From positions 1 to 48,945 of the forward strand of contig JAISWI010000023.1 of the NCBI GenBank assembly GCA_031270865.1: DNA of 48,945 bases, given 5' to 3'. Under the pieces are notes generated by a model. The model was not told the origin of the DNA. It saw only the letters and a program-made list of their open reading frames with translations, and made no database searches. The translations under genes were made by a program, and so were the position numbers. The stretch's first letter is position 1. Each line of letters begins with the position of its first letter. The stretch is from Oscillospiraceae bacterium (GTDB taxonomy: Bacteria > Bacillota > Clostridia > Christensenellales > Aristaeellaceae). Positions 22,783-32,179 of this stretch are shown one piece after another.

Positions 22783-24447
22783 TTACAGCCCCTTCATATT
22801 CTCCAAGTACCTGTCAAACGCCTTCTGGTAGATCTCCAGGTACTTGTTCAGCCCGGCGGCGGCCAGCTGCTCCTTGAACGCGCCGAACTCGCTTTCCGCT
22901 CCGCCGTCGATGATCCAGCGGGTCAGCGTCACGTCGAACACGTTCTTGATCTGGGGCATGATCTGGTCAACTTGCGCCTGCTCTTCCGGCAGGAACCAAA
23001 CCATCGGCGAGACCGCCTCATACTCTTCCAGCAGCTCGGCCTTGCCCCCGGCGGTCTGCTCGTCGAACACGCGCCGCGCGTCGCGCGGATACTCCACCAC
23101 GGTGTCATAATAATCGTTCAGCACCACGTTCGGGCCGCCGATCGTGCTGTAAGAGCGAAGCTGCCACCACTCCAGGTCGAACTTCGGCTTGATATACAAT
23201 CCCGTCTCGTCGACATCCCAGCGCAGCGCGCCGGACTCATCCTTGACGTAGACCGCGCCTTCCGCGCCCCAGTTGGCCGTGACCGACTGCTCCGGCCCCA
23301 TGATATAGTCAACGAACCGCGCGACCAATTCAGGGTTTTCGCAATCCACGGTAATCACGGCCAGCGTCGTGTTGAACAACTCGGAGTTATTGCGGATGTA
23401 ACCCGTCTTGCCCGCCGGTCCCTCGACGCGCGGCATGGAGACATAGTCGAACTGGAGGTTCGCGGGCACGCGCCCGTCAGTGCCCCACGCCTGGAAAACG
23501 CCTATCATCGGGGTTTCCTGCTGCAGTTTCTGCGCGTGCAGGCTTGACCCGGTCACCGTCGGCGCGAACGAGTCGGGGCTTAGTATCCCGTCGGCGTACA
23601 ACTGGTGGAACAGCTGCGCCGTCTTTTGGAAACCCTCCTCAAGCGCGGCGTGTTGGATCTTATCCTCGCGGATGAACAGGTGGTTGCTGGCGTTATTAGC
23701 GCCGGTCATGACGTCGAGCGCGCCGTAAGCCGCCTCAACCCAGCCGAAGATATAATCCCAGCCTTCGTTGTAGTCCCAGCTGATCGGGTACTCGTCGTCC
23801 GCGCCGTTGCCGTTCAGGTCGCCGGCCTCCTTCATCTTGTAGAGCATATCCACCCACGCGTCAAGCGTCGCCGGCATTTCCAGTCCCAACTGGTCCAGCC
23901 ACGGCTTATACACATATACCGGGCCGGGCGTCATGACCAGGCCATGCATCTCCTCCACGCGCGGGAAGCCGTAGATGTGTCCGTCCGGCGAGATGCTCAG
24001 CGCCTTGTACTCCGGGCGCTTGGCGTAGATACCGGCCAGGTTGGGCATGTACTGGTCGACCAGGTCCTCGACGGGCGCGAATACGCCGAAGTCGATGTAC
24101 TGCAGCACATGGCTGCGGGCTATGCCGTCCCAGAACACGTCGGGCAGCTCGTTCCCAGCCAGCATCAGCTGGACGCGCTCGCCCGCGCTGCTGCCGGGCA
24201 CCGTGATCCAGTCGATTGAAACGCCTGTGTCCGCTATCGCCTTTTGCATCCACAGGTTGTCGTTGGGGTCCTCGGGCTCAACGTCGTTGATGGACTTGAA
24301 GATGGACAGTTTGGGCTGCGCGGCGGGATCAGTCACGATCGGATAACCCGTTTGCGCGAACCACGCGGCGTCGGACGCCAGCGCGGGCGCCGCCGTCAGG
24401 CTGGCCAGCAGCGCGAATACCATTAACCGAACCAAGCTGCGTTTCAT
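22783..24447 (-). CDS. ABC sugar importer binding protein, LplA-like (system 2)
   Basis: 554-residue solute-binding protein. The signal peptide ends APALA-SDAAW, again without a lipobox cysteine. The domain pattern is LplA-like, with DVEPEDPNDNLWMQKAI, ELPDVFWDGIARSH, and an Asp-rich loop GDLNGNGADDEYP near 195. It is the last gene of an operon that begins with two permeases, unlike system 1 where it is first. AGGAGGAGG precedes the ATG. Likely ligand is the oligosaccharide handled by the divergent LacI/GH32 genes, by position only. Confidence 0.92.
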   Translation of the reverse strand: MKRSLVRLMVFALLASLTAAPALASDAAWFAQTGYPIVTDPAAQPKLSIFKSINDVEPEDPNDNLWMQKAIADTGVSIDWITVPGSSAGERVQLMLAGNELPDVFWDGIARSHVLQYIDFGVFAPVEDLVDQYMPNLAGIYAKRPEYKALSISPDGHIYGFPRVEEMHGLVMTPGPVYVYKPWLDQLGLEMPATLDAWVDMLYKMKEAGDLNGNGADDEYPISWDYNEGWDYIFGWVEAAYGALDVMTGANNASNHLFIREDKIQHAALEEGFQKTAQLFHQLYADGILSPDSFAPTVTGSSLHAQKLQQETPMIGVFQAWGTDGRVPANLQFDYVSMPRVEGPAGKTGYIRNNSELFNTTLAVITVDCENPELVARFVDYIMGPEQSVTANWGAEGAVYVKDESGALRWDVDETGLYIKPKFDLEWWQLRSYSTIGGPNVVLNDYYDTVVEYPRDARRVFDEQTAGGKAELLEEYEAVSPMVWFLPEEQAQVDQIMPQIKNVFDVTLTRWIIDGGAESEFGAFKEQLAAAGLNKYLEIYQKAFDRYLENMKGL

Positions 24448-24510
24448 GGGGAACCTCCTCCTTAATCTATACTAACCCGCCGCCCCCGGCGGCAGGTCAA
24501 TACCAGCGGG

Positions 24511-25434
24511 TCAACCTTTCAGCGAGCCGATCATCACGCCCTGCGTGAAGAATTTTTGGGCGAATGGGTATAACACCATAACAGGCAACGACGCTAGTAT
24601 GATGACGCAATACTTTAGCTGGTCGGCGCGTTTCATCTTCTCGGCGGCTTCGGCCGGATTGACGCGCATGTCCGTTGTGATCGTGTTTAGTATCAGCAGG
24701 TCGCGCAGAACGGCCTGCAGAGGCATCTTCGAGCGGTCGTTAAGGTACATGATGGCGTTGAAGTAAGAGTTCCAGTGCCCGACCGCGTAGAAGACCACCA
24801 TGACCGCGATGATCGTCTTGGCCAGCGGCAGCGCTATCTTAAAGAAGAACCCGAAGTCCGAGCTGCCGTCTATCCGCGCCGCGTCCAGCAATTCCTGGCT
24901 GATCGCGCTCATGAAGAACGTTCGCACCACTATCAGGTTATACACCGACACGCCGCCTGGCAGTACCATCACCCAGATGGTATTGGTCAGGCGCAGGCCG
25001 CGCAGCAGCAAATACAGCGGAATCATGCCGCCGCTGAAGAACATTGTGAACGTGAACACAAACATGACCGCGCCGCGCCCGCCCATGTCCCTCCGCGACA
25101 ATGCGTACGCGCCGGGCATGGTGAGGATCAGGTTGATAGCGGTGCCTAGCGCGGTGTATACCAGCGAGTTCCTGTAGCCGCTAAGCAGCGGCGCGTAGCC
25201 AAACGCCGTGGCGTAACCCTCGAAGAACCATTTCGGCGGGAACAGCAGCAGGTCGCCGCCCGCGACGCTGGACGGGTCGCTGATCGACGCGACGACGATG
25301 TAGTACAGCGGGTAGAGGATCAGCAGCGTTACAGCGGCCATCAGCGCGGTGTTGCAGATGGTGAAGGCGCGGTCGCTCGCGCCCATTCGCATGGGGTGTC
25401 GGCGGCGCGTGACCGCGCGGACGGATGTGTTCAT
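24511..25434 (-). CDS. ABC sugar importer permease, LplC/CUT1 type (system 2)
   Basis: 307-residue six-helix permease. The EAA loop is ELLDAARIDGSSDFGFFFKIALPLA, and the end KFFTQGVMIGSLKG is the LplC signature. GGGAGG precedes the ATG. It follows the LplB-type permease after 40 bases and precedes the binding-protein gene. Confidence 0.93.
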   Translation of the reverse strand: MNTSVRAVTRRRHPMRMGASDRAFTICNTALMAAVTLLILYPLYYIVVASISDPSSVAGGDLLLFPPKWFFEGYATAFGYAPLLSGYRNSLVYTALGTAINLILTMPGAYALSRRDMGGRGAVMFVFTFTMFFSGGMIPLYLLLRGLRLTNTIWVMVLPGGVSVYNLIVVRTFFMSAISQELLDAARIDGSSDFGFFFKIALPLAKTIIAVMVVFYAVGHWNSYFNAIMYLNDRSKMPLQAVLRDLLILNTITTDMRVNPAEAAEKMKRADQLKYCVIILASLPVMVLYPFAQKFFTQGVMIGSLKG

Positions 25435-25474
25435 GGCGTACCTCCCGGGCGAGAAATCAACAATTATCAGTTAA

Positions 25475-26386
25475 CTAAAACAAACTCGTCTGGGCCGCCC
25501 GCCGCGCCGCGGAGTTCGCCGCGACAAGCAGCAGCAGATTCACTACTGAGTTGAATATGCCCACAGCCGTCGCGAAGCTGTACTGCGCGTTCTGGATGCC
25601 CGTCTTGAATACATATGTTGATATAACTTCGCTGACGCTCAGGTTCATGCCGTTCTGCATCAGGTAGACCTTCTCGTAACCCACGCTCAGTATGCCTCCG
25701 ATCGCCAGTATCAGCATGATGACGATCGTTGGCAGTATGGCCGGGATGTCGATATGCCATATGCGCCGAACGATGTCCGCGCCATCGATCATCGCTGACT
25801 CGTGGAGCTCGGGGTTAACGCCCGTCAGCGCGGCGATGTAGAGTATCGCGCTGAAGCCCATCGACTGCCATATGCCCGAGACGATGTAGAGCGTCCGGAA
25901 GTACTCGGGGCGGACAAGAACCAGCGCGTCCCTCATTCCCATCGACAGCAGCGCCTTAGTGAGGAATCCGGAGGACGGCGCGAGGAACAGCACGATCATG
26001 CTGACCAGCACGACGGTCGAAATAAAGTTTGGCGCGTAGGTGATGGTCTGGATGAACCGCTTGCCGCGCTTGACCTGGTTGAGCAGCAGCGCGAATATGA
26101 TCGGCACGGGGAACGACGCGACCAGCGAGTACAGACTCAGGATAACGGTATTCTTGATGGTGGTCCAGACGATGCTGGTGCTGAAAAACTGCCGGAAGTA
26201 CTTCATGCCAACCCACTGGCTGCCCATGATGCCGACGCGGGGATTGAAGTTCTTGAACGCCAGCAGCACGCCGTACATCGGCGCGTATGAGAACAGCAGC
26301 ACGCACGCCAACGATGGCAGCGCGAGCGCGTACAACTGCCAGTTATGCCGCGCCCAGCGGCGCAGGAAGGCTCGCGTACCCGGCAT
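25475..26386 (-). CDS. ABC sugar importer permease, LplB/CUT1 type (system 2)
   Basis: 303-residue six-helix permease. AFKNFNPRVGIMGSQWVGMKYF and the EAA loop ELHESAMIDGADIVRRIWHIDIPAIL are clear; an Ser replaces the first Ala of the EAA. The ATG at 26386 follows GGAGGAGG at good distance; the earlier ATG at 26404 overlaps the ribosome site. First gene of the operon, transcribed away from the lacI gene, with about 200 bases of leader. Confidence 0.92.
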   Translation of the reverse strand: MPGTRAFLRRWARHNWQLYALALPSLACVLLFSYAPMYGVLLAFKNFNPRVGIMGSQWVGMKYFRQFFSTSIVWTTIKNTVILSLYSLVASFPVPIIFALLLNQVKRGKRFIQTITYAPNFISTVVLVSMIVLFLAPSSGFLTKALLSMGMRDALVLVRPEYFRTLYIVSGIWQSMGFSAILYIAALTGVNPELHESAMIDGADIVRRIWHIDIPAILPTIVIMLILAIGGILSVGYEKVYLMQNGMNLSVSEVISTYVFKTGIQNAQYSFATAVGIFNSVVNLLLLVAANSAARRAAQTSLF

Positions 26387-26584
26387 GGCCAAGGCCTCCT
26401 CCATGTGGACACCGCGTGAGGCGCGGTGTTCACGTTATCATTAACATAGCGTTCCAAAGGGACCGCGCGGCGTTCTGTGGCCGCTATTCCGTGGAAACTG
26501 GCAGCGGTATCGCCATAAAAACACGTGATAAACTGGGTATGTCGCGCGTTATCCGCGCCATCAAGCATCTATCTAAATGTTAAC

Positions 26585-26666
26585 GTTGACAACAGGGCAA
26601 GAATAACATATAATGTGCTCGTTGTCAACAGGGAATCGGAACAAATCCGGCGGCCTTGTTGACAAA
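26585..26666. promoter_or_regulatory. Divergent promoters with three spaced operators
   Basis: Plus strand: promoter P1 is TTGACA (26586-26591), 17 bases, TATAAT (26609-26614), a perfect consensus. P2 is TTGACA (26659-26664), 17 bases, GATAAT (26682-26687). Minus strand: TTGACA (26628-26623), 17 bases, TATTCT (26605-26600), facing the permease operon. Each -35 lies in a copy of the near-palindrome GTTGACAAC (26585-26593, inverted 26621-26629, and partial at 26658-26666), with centres about 36-37 bases apart. This suggests one regulator, probably the adjacent LacI protein, covers all three -35 boxes. Confidence 0.75.
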
Positions 26667-26716
26667 CGGCTGCCCCGCCGCGATAATGTACCGTAAACAT
26701 ACCAGAAAGGCGACAC

Positions 26717-27709
26717 ATGGCCACCAGCAAAGACGTAGCCAAACTCGCCGGCGTATCGCATACGACGGTGTCGCGGGCGTTCAGGCCGGGCAGCGTAATC
26801 AAGCGCGATACCTATGTCCGCATAATGTCCGCAGCCGAGGCGCTGGGGTACACGCCCAACACGATCGCCGCGAGCCTGCGCAGCCGCCGCACGCGGACGG
26901 TCGGGCTGGTGCTGTCTCATCCCTATGTGCAGCTGTTCATGGAGCTTGCCCAGGCGTTGGACGCGCAACTGCGCGGCTATGGCTACCGGATGCTGATAAC
27001 GTTCCACCATGACGATCCCATCCAGCAGCGGGCCGCCCTGCGCGGCATGGCCGACGCGCGTGTTGACAGCGTCGTATACATGCCTACGGGCGATTACATC
27101 CCGCCTGACGAGCTGAAGTGGATGCGAGGCAGCGGCGTACAGTTCCTGCAGATGGTCGGCAGGGAGAGCGGCGCGTTCAGCTCATTCCAGTTCGACGACA
27201 TCGCCGGGACCATCGCGGGCATGCGCTGCGTGTTGGGGCGCGGGCATCGGCGCGTGCTGATGCTGGGCGGCGTGAACCGCGTGGAGGGTTACCTGTCGGC
27301 GTACCGCGAGATAGGCGAGGAACCGCCGATCCCGTACCAATCGCTGGAAGGGTTATCCATGGATGAGCTGCGCGGGGCGATACGCGGGCTGATTACCGCG
27401 CGTAACCCCAGCGCGATATTCAGCGTATCCGACCAGATGGGCATACTCACTTACGGCGAGTTGAGCGCGCTGCGGTTGCGCGTACCTGAGGATGTGTCGC
27501 TGCTAGTGTTCGACGACACGCTGTGGGCGTCGTCGCTGGGGATATCGGTTGTCGGTCACCCGGTGCTTGGGATGGCCAAGGCGATTGCGCGGCAGATCGC
27601 CGACTACGCGGGCGACAGCGACGCAAGACAGCTTCCGGGTAGCATGGTGTTCACGCCGTTCGTAAAGTCCAGGCAGTCCATAGCGGAGCTTGCGCCGCGG
27701 GATTGCTGA
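26717..27709 (+). CDS. LacI-family transcription regulator
   Basis: 330 residues. The helix-turn-helix is at the very N-terminus (SKDVAKLAGVSHTTVSRAF), followed by the hinge YTPNTIAASLRSRRTRTVGLVLSH and a periplasmic-binding-protein-like sugar-sensing domain. The C-terminus (SRQSIAELAPRDC) is normal in length. It is divergent from ABC importer operon 2 and lies directly upstream of the GH32 gene, so it likely controls both in response to a fructan-derived sugar. AAAGGCG precedes the ATG. Confidence 0.93.
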   Translation: MATSKDVAKLAGVSHTTVSRAFRPGSVIKRDTYVRIMSAAEALGYTPNTIAASLRSRRTRTVGLVLSHPYVQLFMELAQALDAQLRGYGYRMLITFHHDDPIQQRAALRGMADARVDSVVYMPTGDYIPPDELKWMRGSGVQFLQMVGRESGAFSSFQFDDIAGTIAGMRCVLGRGHRRVLMLGGVNRVEGYLSAYREIGEEPPIPYQSLEGLSMDELRGAIRGLITARNPSAIFSVSDQMGILTYGELSALRLRVPEDVSLLVFDDTLWASSLGISVVGHPVLGMAKAIARQIADYAGDSDARQLPGSMVFTPFVKSRQSIAELAPRDC

Positions 27710-27716
27710 AACTAGT

Positions 27717-27735
27717 TGGTGCTTACAACACACCA
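27717..27735. promoter_or_regulatory. Small inverted repeat upstream of the GH32 gene
   Basis: TGGTG (27717-27721) and CACCA (27731-27735) with 9 bases between, 41 bases before the GH32 start. Possible operator; weak on its own. Confidence 0.3.
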
Positions 27736-27775
27736 GTACGGTTTTTTGGAATAATTAAGCGAAAAGAGGTAACGC

Positions 27776-29407
27776 ATGATCCGCAAAGACATCCCGATCG
27801 AGTATCCTTACCTGCACGTGCCGTTTAAACCGGGACCGGGCAAGCGGTGGCATCTGCAGCTGTGGCTGGGCGGAACGCTGCTGCGCGAGGTTTACGCCAG
27901 CATAACCGCCGAGCCTGACGCGCCGTATTACTTCCTGAACGTGAGGCCGTTCGTCGGAAAGACGCTGACCCTGGCCGTGCCCGAATCGGATGGTTTGCGC
28001 GAAAACACGCTTGACGGGGTGATAGGCGGCGGCGAGCCAGAGCGGGAAACAGCGCTCTACCCCGACCTATATAACGAGGAACTGCGCCCGCAATATCATT
28101 TCTCCAGCAAGCGCGGATGGCTGAACGATCCCAACGGCCTGGCATACCATCGCGGGCAATTCCACATGTACTACCAGCACAACCCGGCGGGCACGCCCCA
28201 CGGCGGCGTGAACATCTGCTGGGGACACGCGGTAAGCCCCGACCTGCTGAACTGGACTGAGCTGGATGACGCGATCGCCCCATGGCGTCGCGACTGGGAG
28301 ATAGCCTCCGGCAGCGCGATCGAGGATTTCGAGGGACGCGCGGGTTACGGGCCGGGCGCGTTGCTCTGCGCGTTCACGGCCTTGGGCACGTTTAACGAAA
28401 TTCCTGGGCGGGAATACGCGTCCGGCGGGCAGTTCATGGCCGCGAGCGTGGACGGCGGGAACACATTCCACCTGTTCTCAACACAGGCAACCGTGCCGAC
28501 TGAGAACGGCGCGGGCTGGCGCGACCCGCGGCTGTTCAGGTTCGGCGATGGATACCGCATGGCCGTCTATGAGACGTTCAAGGGGCGGAACTGCGTGTCG
28601 TTCTACGCGTCGGACGACCTGCGCCATTGGGAGCGGACCTCGCGCAACATGGACCTGTATGAGTGCCCGGACGTGTTCCCGTTAACGGATGGCTCTGGCG
28701 AAACGCGCTGGGTATTCTACGGCGCGGACGGCAAGGCGCGTATCGGCGGGTTTGACGGGCGCGTGTTCACCGAATCGGGCGAATCCAACCTGCTGGACTA
28801 TGGCAAGGCCACCTACGCCGGGCAAACATGGAGTCACCACCCGCAGGGCAAGCGCGTCCACATCAGTTGGGTGATAAGCATGGACGGCTGGACGGCGGAG
28901 GAGAGCTTCCCGGACACGCCGTTCTCACAGTGCATGTCGATCCCGTGCGAGCTAACGCTGGACTGCCTGGACGGGCGGTATCGCGCGCTGCGCAATCCTA
29001 TTGAGGAGGTATTCTCGCTGCGGACGGGCGATGGCGAGGCGCTCAGCGTTGACGCGGCGGGCGGGACCGACATAGCTATTGTACCGCAATCCGATATGGA
29101 ATTGGTATGGGACGGCGGGGACGGTGGGACGCTGACGATCCACGCGGGGACGCACGCGATCCAGTACACGCCACGTGAACGGACGCTGGCGTTTGATAAT
29201 GGCGAGAAGGCGCTGCTGCGGGACTCGCGGCTCAGGCTACGCGTGTTAGTCGATACCACAACGATGGAGCTATTCTTCGGCGAGGGCGTCGCCGCGACCT
29301 ACACCATGCATCCAAACGCGCGGAGGCTTGCCTTCGACGGCGGTGGCAGGATCACCGGGAGGCGGTGGGCGGTGCGGTCTGTATGGCCGGGATCGCCGGA
29401 GCGTTAA
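27776..29407 (+). CDS. GH32 beta-fructosidase (levanase/inulinase/invertase type)
   Basis: 543 residues. After an N-terminal region of about 100 residues comes the GH32 catalytic domain. The nucleophile is D118 in WLNDPNG; the transition-state stabiliser is D250 in WRDP (248-251), and the acid/base is E296 in YECPDVF. SGSAIED (179-185) is also a family motif. The C-terminal beta-sandwich (about 400-540) completes the fold. No signal peptide is seen, so it cuts imported fructo-oligosaccharides or sucrose-like sugars inside the cell. The N-terminal extension is similar in position to DUF4980-like modules but I cannot confirm it. GAGGTAA precedes the ATG. Confidence 0.93.
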   Translation: MIRKDIPIEYPYLHVPFKPGPGKRWHLQLWLGGTLLREVYASITAEPDAPYYFLNVRPFVGKTLTLAVPESDGLRENTLDGVIGGGEPERETALYPDLYNEELRPQYHFSSKRGWLNDPNGLAYHRGQFHMYYQHNPAGTPHGGVNICWGHAVSPDLLNWTELDDAIAPWRRDWEIASGSAIEDFEGRAGYGPGALLCAFTALGTFNEIPGREYASGGQFMAASVDGGNTFHLFSTQATVPTENGAGWRDPRLFRFGDGYRMAVYETFKGRNCVSFYASDDLRHWERTSRNMDLYECPDVFPLTDGSGETRWVFYGADGKARIGGFDGRVFTESGESNLLDYGKATYAGQTWSHHPQGKRVHISWVISMDGWTAEESFPDTPFSQCMSIPCELTLDCLDGRYRALRNPIEEVFSLRTGDGEALSVDAAGGTDIAIVPQSDMELVWDGGDGGTLTIHAGTHAIQYTPRERTLAFDNGEKALLRDSRLRLRVLVDTTTMELFFGEGVAATYTMHPNARRLAFDGGGRITGRRWAVRSVWPGSPER

Positions 29408-29655
29408 AACACGGGGGAACAACGGCGGCGAGCACGTCGGCGTTTGGCGTTTGATATCCTGACGAGGCGCGGGTGGGGCGAGTGTGGTTGTTTTCTATAT
29501 ATGCAGTTATTAGAATATATATATGAAAACACCGCGCTGCCCGTCCCTGCGCCTCTTGGACAGAGCGGGAGGACGGGGCAAAGTCGTCCCTCCATGTGGC
29601 GCGCTTGCCGTTAACAGGCATACCGCGTTGCGCAACTAGTCGGACTGTATAATTG

Positions 29656-29685
29656 AAGGTCTTGCGGCAATCACCGCAAGACCTT
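29656..29685. terminator. Bidirectional hairpin between GH32 and GH172 genes
   Basis: AAGGTCTTGCGG (29656-29667) and CCGCAAGACCTT (29674-29685) form a perfect 12-bp stem with a 6-base loop, only 7 bases past the GH172 stop on the minus strand. The other 240 bases of the gap hold an AT-rich patch (29488-29530, GTTTTC...GAAAAC arms) but no gene. Confidence 0.75.
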
Positions 29686-29691
29686 TCGCAA

Positions 29692-31281
29692 TCACTCGAT
29701 ATCCATGATTTCCTCTCGTGTCGGCAAGCGAACCGCGTTCTCCGCGCCAGCCGCCTGATACCAATACGCTGTCGCCGCGTATGAGCACCTGTTACTCTCG
29801 CCCCATCGCTCGCCCTTGTACTTCTCAATAAACGCCTCGAACGAACGCTGGAACGGCACGTTGTCCGCCACATGGAAGCGGCAAGCGCTTGTGATGCCGT
29901 TGCCGTCCAGCGGCATGGCGCTCATGGCCGCGAACGGTGAGTCAAACAGCGCGAACGGCGGCTCGGCCGCCCAGGCGTAACCAAAATAATCCTCGCTGCC
30001 CGTGCCGAACGTTGACGGGAACTTCTCGCCGTCCACGAAGAACTTCTCATCACCCTCGCCCCACCACCAGTCGAGCCGCTCACATCCATCATAACCAAAC
30101 CACCATTCGCCAGGTTTCATGCCTCCTGGATACGCAAACCTGTCCAACACGCGCAGGTGAACCCCGCAGAAGCGTCCCGCGCCGCCGGACACGCGCAGCA
30201 TCGGCCAGTCCGGCCAGCGGTCGCCGCCGGGCTCGAAGCGCGGGCGATCCAGTCCGTCGAAGCCGCCCCGCGTCCAACTTGCGTGGAAGCGGAGGCGGTC
30301 GGACGCGCCGGGGCACGCCTCAACGAGGATATCCGCCTCGATGTCGGTGGGTTTGTCGCCCAGGTTAACCAACTCGACGCGCGCGCCGTCAGCGTAAGGC
30401 ATGTGCCAGCGCGTGTAATACGTTCCGCCAACGTACCCGCACGGGTACGACGCGAACGGATGATCACCCGCGACCGTGCCGAACAGTTCCGGCAGCGGAG
30501 CGCGTACGGAGGGTTCGGCCTCGCCATCCCAATACATCAGGACAAGGAGGTCGTTCGCGCTGCCCGCCTCCCGCGGCTTCAGCTGGAAGGAGGTCAACGC
30601 TCCCGAACCGTCGGCCTCGTACAGCGAAACTGAACCTCCCGCCTGAACCGTCGCGCGTATCGACGGCGTGAAGGCGCTCATCCCTCTGGCGTGAAGCCGT
30701 CTATCCAGTTTGGCCAGCGCGATCCGTCCCGCGCGGGTAAACAGGTCCGAGTATGGCGGCATCAGCGTCCCATCAGGGAACAGCGCGTACGTGAAGTGGT
30801 AATACATCCCCCAGCCCGGCGCAAATTCGACGCGTATGCCCTTCTGGAACGGCACGGGGATGAAACTGTTATACCCGCGCGAGATACGCGGGCATACATC
30901 GGGCGTGTTCCCCGGCGCGAAGTCTTGCCCAAACCCCGTGAAATACCGGATAAACGGCGTGTCGACCGCCAGTTCGCCGTCGATGAATATCCTAATGTGC
31001 CCGTCGGAGGGCATCGCCGACCACGAGCGGACCAACGCGCCGGGACCCTCCAGTTCCAGCGCGACGACGCTTCCGTCGTCCAGCTTGCGGACGAACCCGG
31101 TCCCGTCGTCGTTCGCGTCCCAGTCGGCGTAGCGGTCTTCCTCCGGTATATAGCGAGAGCGGCGGTCAAAGCTGGAGACGCAGCCGCCGCGCTCGCCGGG
31201 TTGGGGCTTCAGGCTCAATGCGTTGAGATCGGCCAGGCGGTCCAGCAGGTCGTTATAGGTAAGGCGAGTGTTATTCGGCAT
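29692..31281 (-). CDS. GH172 (DUF2961) glycoside hydrolase
   Basis: 529 residues with the DUF2961 pattern over its whole length: SSFDRRSRYIPEEDRYADWDANDDG, GPGALVRSW, GYNSFIPVPFQKGIRVE and GTGSEDYFGYAW. From memory, the characterised Bifidobacterium dentium GH172 enzyme, difructose dianhydride I synthase/hydrolase, uses two glutamates 21 residues apart (E270, E291); here E409 (WWGEGD) and E430 (GSEDY) have exactly that spacing. Other GH172 members act on D-arabinofuranosides. No signal peptide, so it acts in the cytoplasm on imported sugars. It lies 4 bases after the system 3 permease, with GGGGTGA before the ATG, and ends near the GH32 gene. Confidence 0.9.
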   Translation of the reverse strand: MPNNTRLTYNDLLDRLADLNALSLKPQPGERGGCVSSFDRRSRYIPEEDRYADWDANDDGTGFVRKLDDGSVVALELEGPGALVRSWSAMPSDGHIRIFIDGELAVDTPFIRYFTGFGQDFAPGNTPDVCPRISRGYNSFIPVPFQKGIRVEFAPGWGMYYHFTYALFPDGTLMPPYSDLFTRAGRIALAKLDRRLHARGMSAFTPSIRATVQAGGSVSLYEADGSGALTSFQLKPREAGSANDLLVLMYWDGEAEPSVRAPLPELFGTVAGDHPFASYPCGYVGGTYYTRWHMPYADGARVELVNLGDKPTDIEADILVEACPGASDRLRFHASWTRGGFDGLDRPRFEPGGDRWPDWPMLRVSGGAGRFCGVHLRVLDRFAYPGGMKPGEWWFGYDGCERLDWWWGEGDEKFFVDGEKFPSTFGTGSEDYFGYAWAAEPPFALFDSPFAAMSAMPLDGNGITSACRFHVADNVPFQRSFEAFIEKYKGERWGESNRCSYAATAYWYQAAGAENAVRLPTREEIMDIE

Positions 31282-31285
31282 CTCG

Positions 31286-32179
31286 TCACCCCTTGATTCC
31301 TGTCAATGTAATCCCCTCGATAAAGTACCTCTGACCGATAAAAAACACAACTATCACGGGCAGAAGCGCGGCCGCCGACGCTGCCATCATCAGGTGCCAC
31401 TCGGCGTTATACATCCCCTGGAACATGCGCAGACCAAGCGACACCGTATACTTTGAGGAACTGCTAAGGTAGATCAGCGGACCCAAGAAATCGTTCCAGC
31501 TGCCCATGAACGCGAATATGCCCACCACGATCAACGCCGGGCGCGTCAGCGGCGTAAGTATCCTCGCGTATATGGTGAGGTAGCCCGCGCCGTCCACGAA
31601 CGCCGACTCATCCAGCTCGCGCGGGATCGTCATGTAGAACTGGCGCAGCAGGAATATGTTGTACGCGCCGCCGCCGAACCACGCCGGGACGATCAGCGGC
31701 ACATACGTGTTGGAGAAACCCAGCCTGCTCCAGCCCACGAACAGCGGGATCATCGTCACGGCGAACGGCAGCATCATGCTGGCGATCAGACACGCGAAGA
31801 TCGCGTCCCGGCCCTTCCACCTCAGCCGCGCGAACGCGTACGCGCTGAGCGAGCTGGTTATCACAGTGCCGCTCACCACGACAAGCGTGATCACGCCGGA
31901 GTTGAGGTAATACCGACCGAACGGCACGACGCTGAACGCCTTGACATAGTTGTCCCAGCGAGGCGGGTTGGGTATCCATATAGGGGGCAGCCTGAATATC
32001 TGCGCCATGGACATCAGCGACGACCTAACCAGCCAGTATAACGGCAGCAACGAGAACACCGCGCCGGCCGCCAGCAGCGCGTATACGCATGCCATCCACC
32101 CGGCTTTCCTGGCGCGTCCCGCCATCCGCGCGCGTCTGGACGACACGCGGCTGGCCGTCGTTGGGTTTACCATCGTCAT
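31286..32179 (-). CDS. ABC sugar importer permease, MalG/CUT1 type (system 3)
   Basis: 297-residue six-helix permease with EAA loop ELDESAFVDGAGYLTIYARILTPLTRP, end QRYFIEGITLTGIKG. Start overlaps the previous gene by ATGA (32179-32176), so translation is likely coupled. More like MalG/AraQ/UgpE than the LplC type of systems 1 and 2. Directly upstream of the GH172 gene. Confidence 0.92.
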   Translation of the reverse strand: MTMVNPTTASRVSSRRARMAGRARKAGWMACVYALLAAGAVFSLLPLYWLVRSSLMSMAQIFRLPPIWIPNPPRWDNYVKAFSVVPFGRYYLNSGVITLVVVSGTVITSSLSAYAFARLRWKGRDAIFACLIASMMLPFAVTMIPLFVGWSRLGFSNTYVPLIVPAWFGGGAYNIFLLRQFYMTIPRELDESAFVDGAGYLTIYARILTPLTRPALIVVGIFAFMGSWNDFLGPLIYLSSSSKYTVSLGLRMFQGMYNAEWHLMMAASAAALLPVIVVFFIGQRYFIEGITLTGIKG

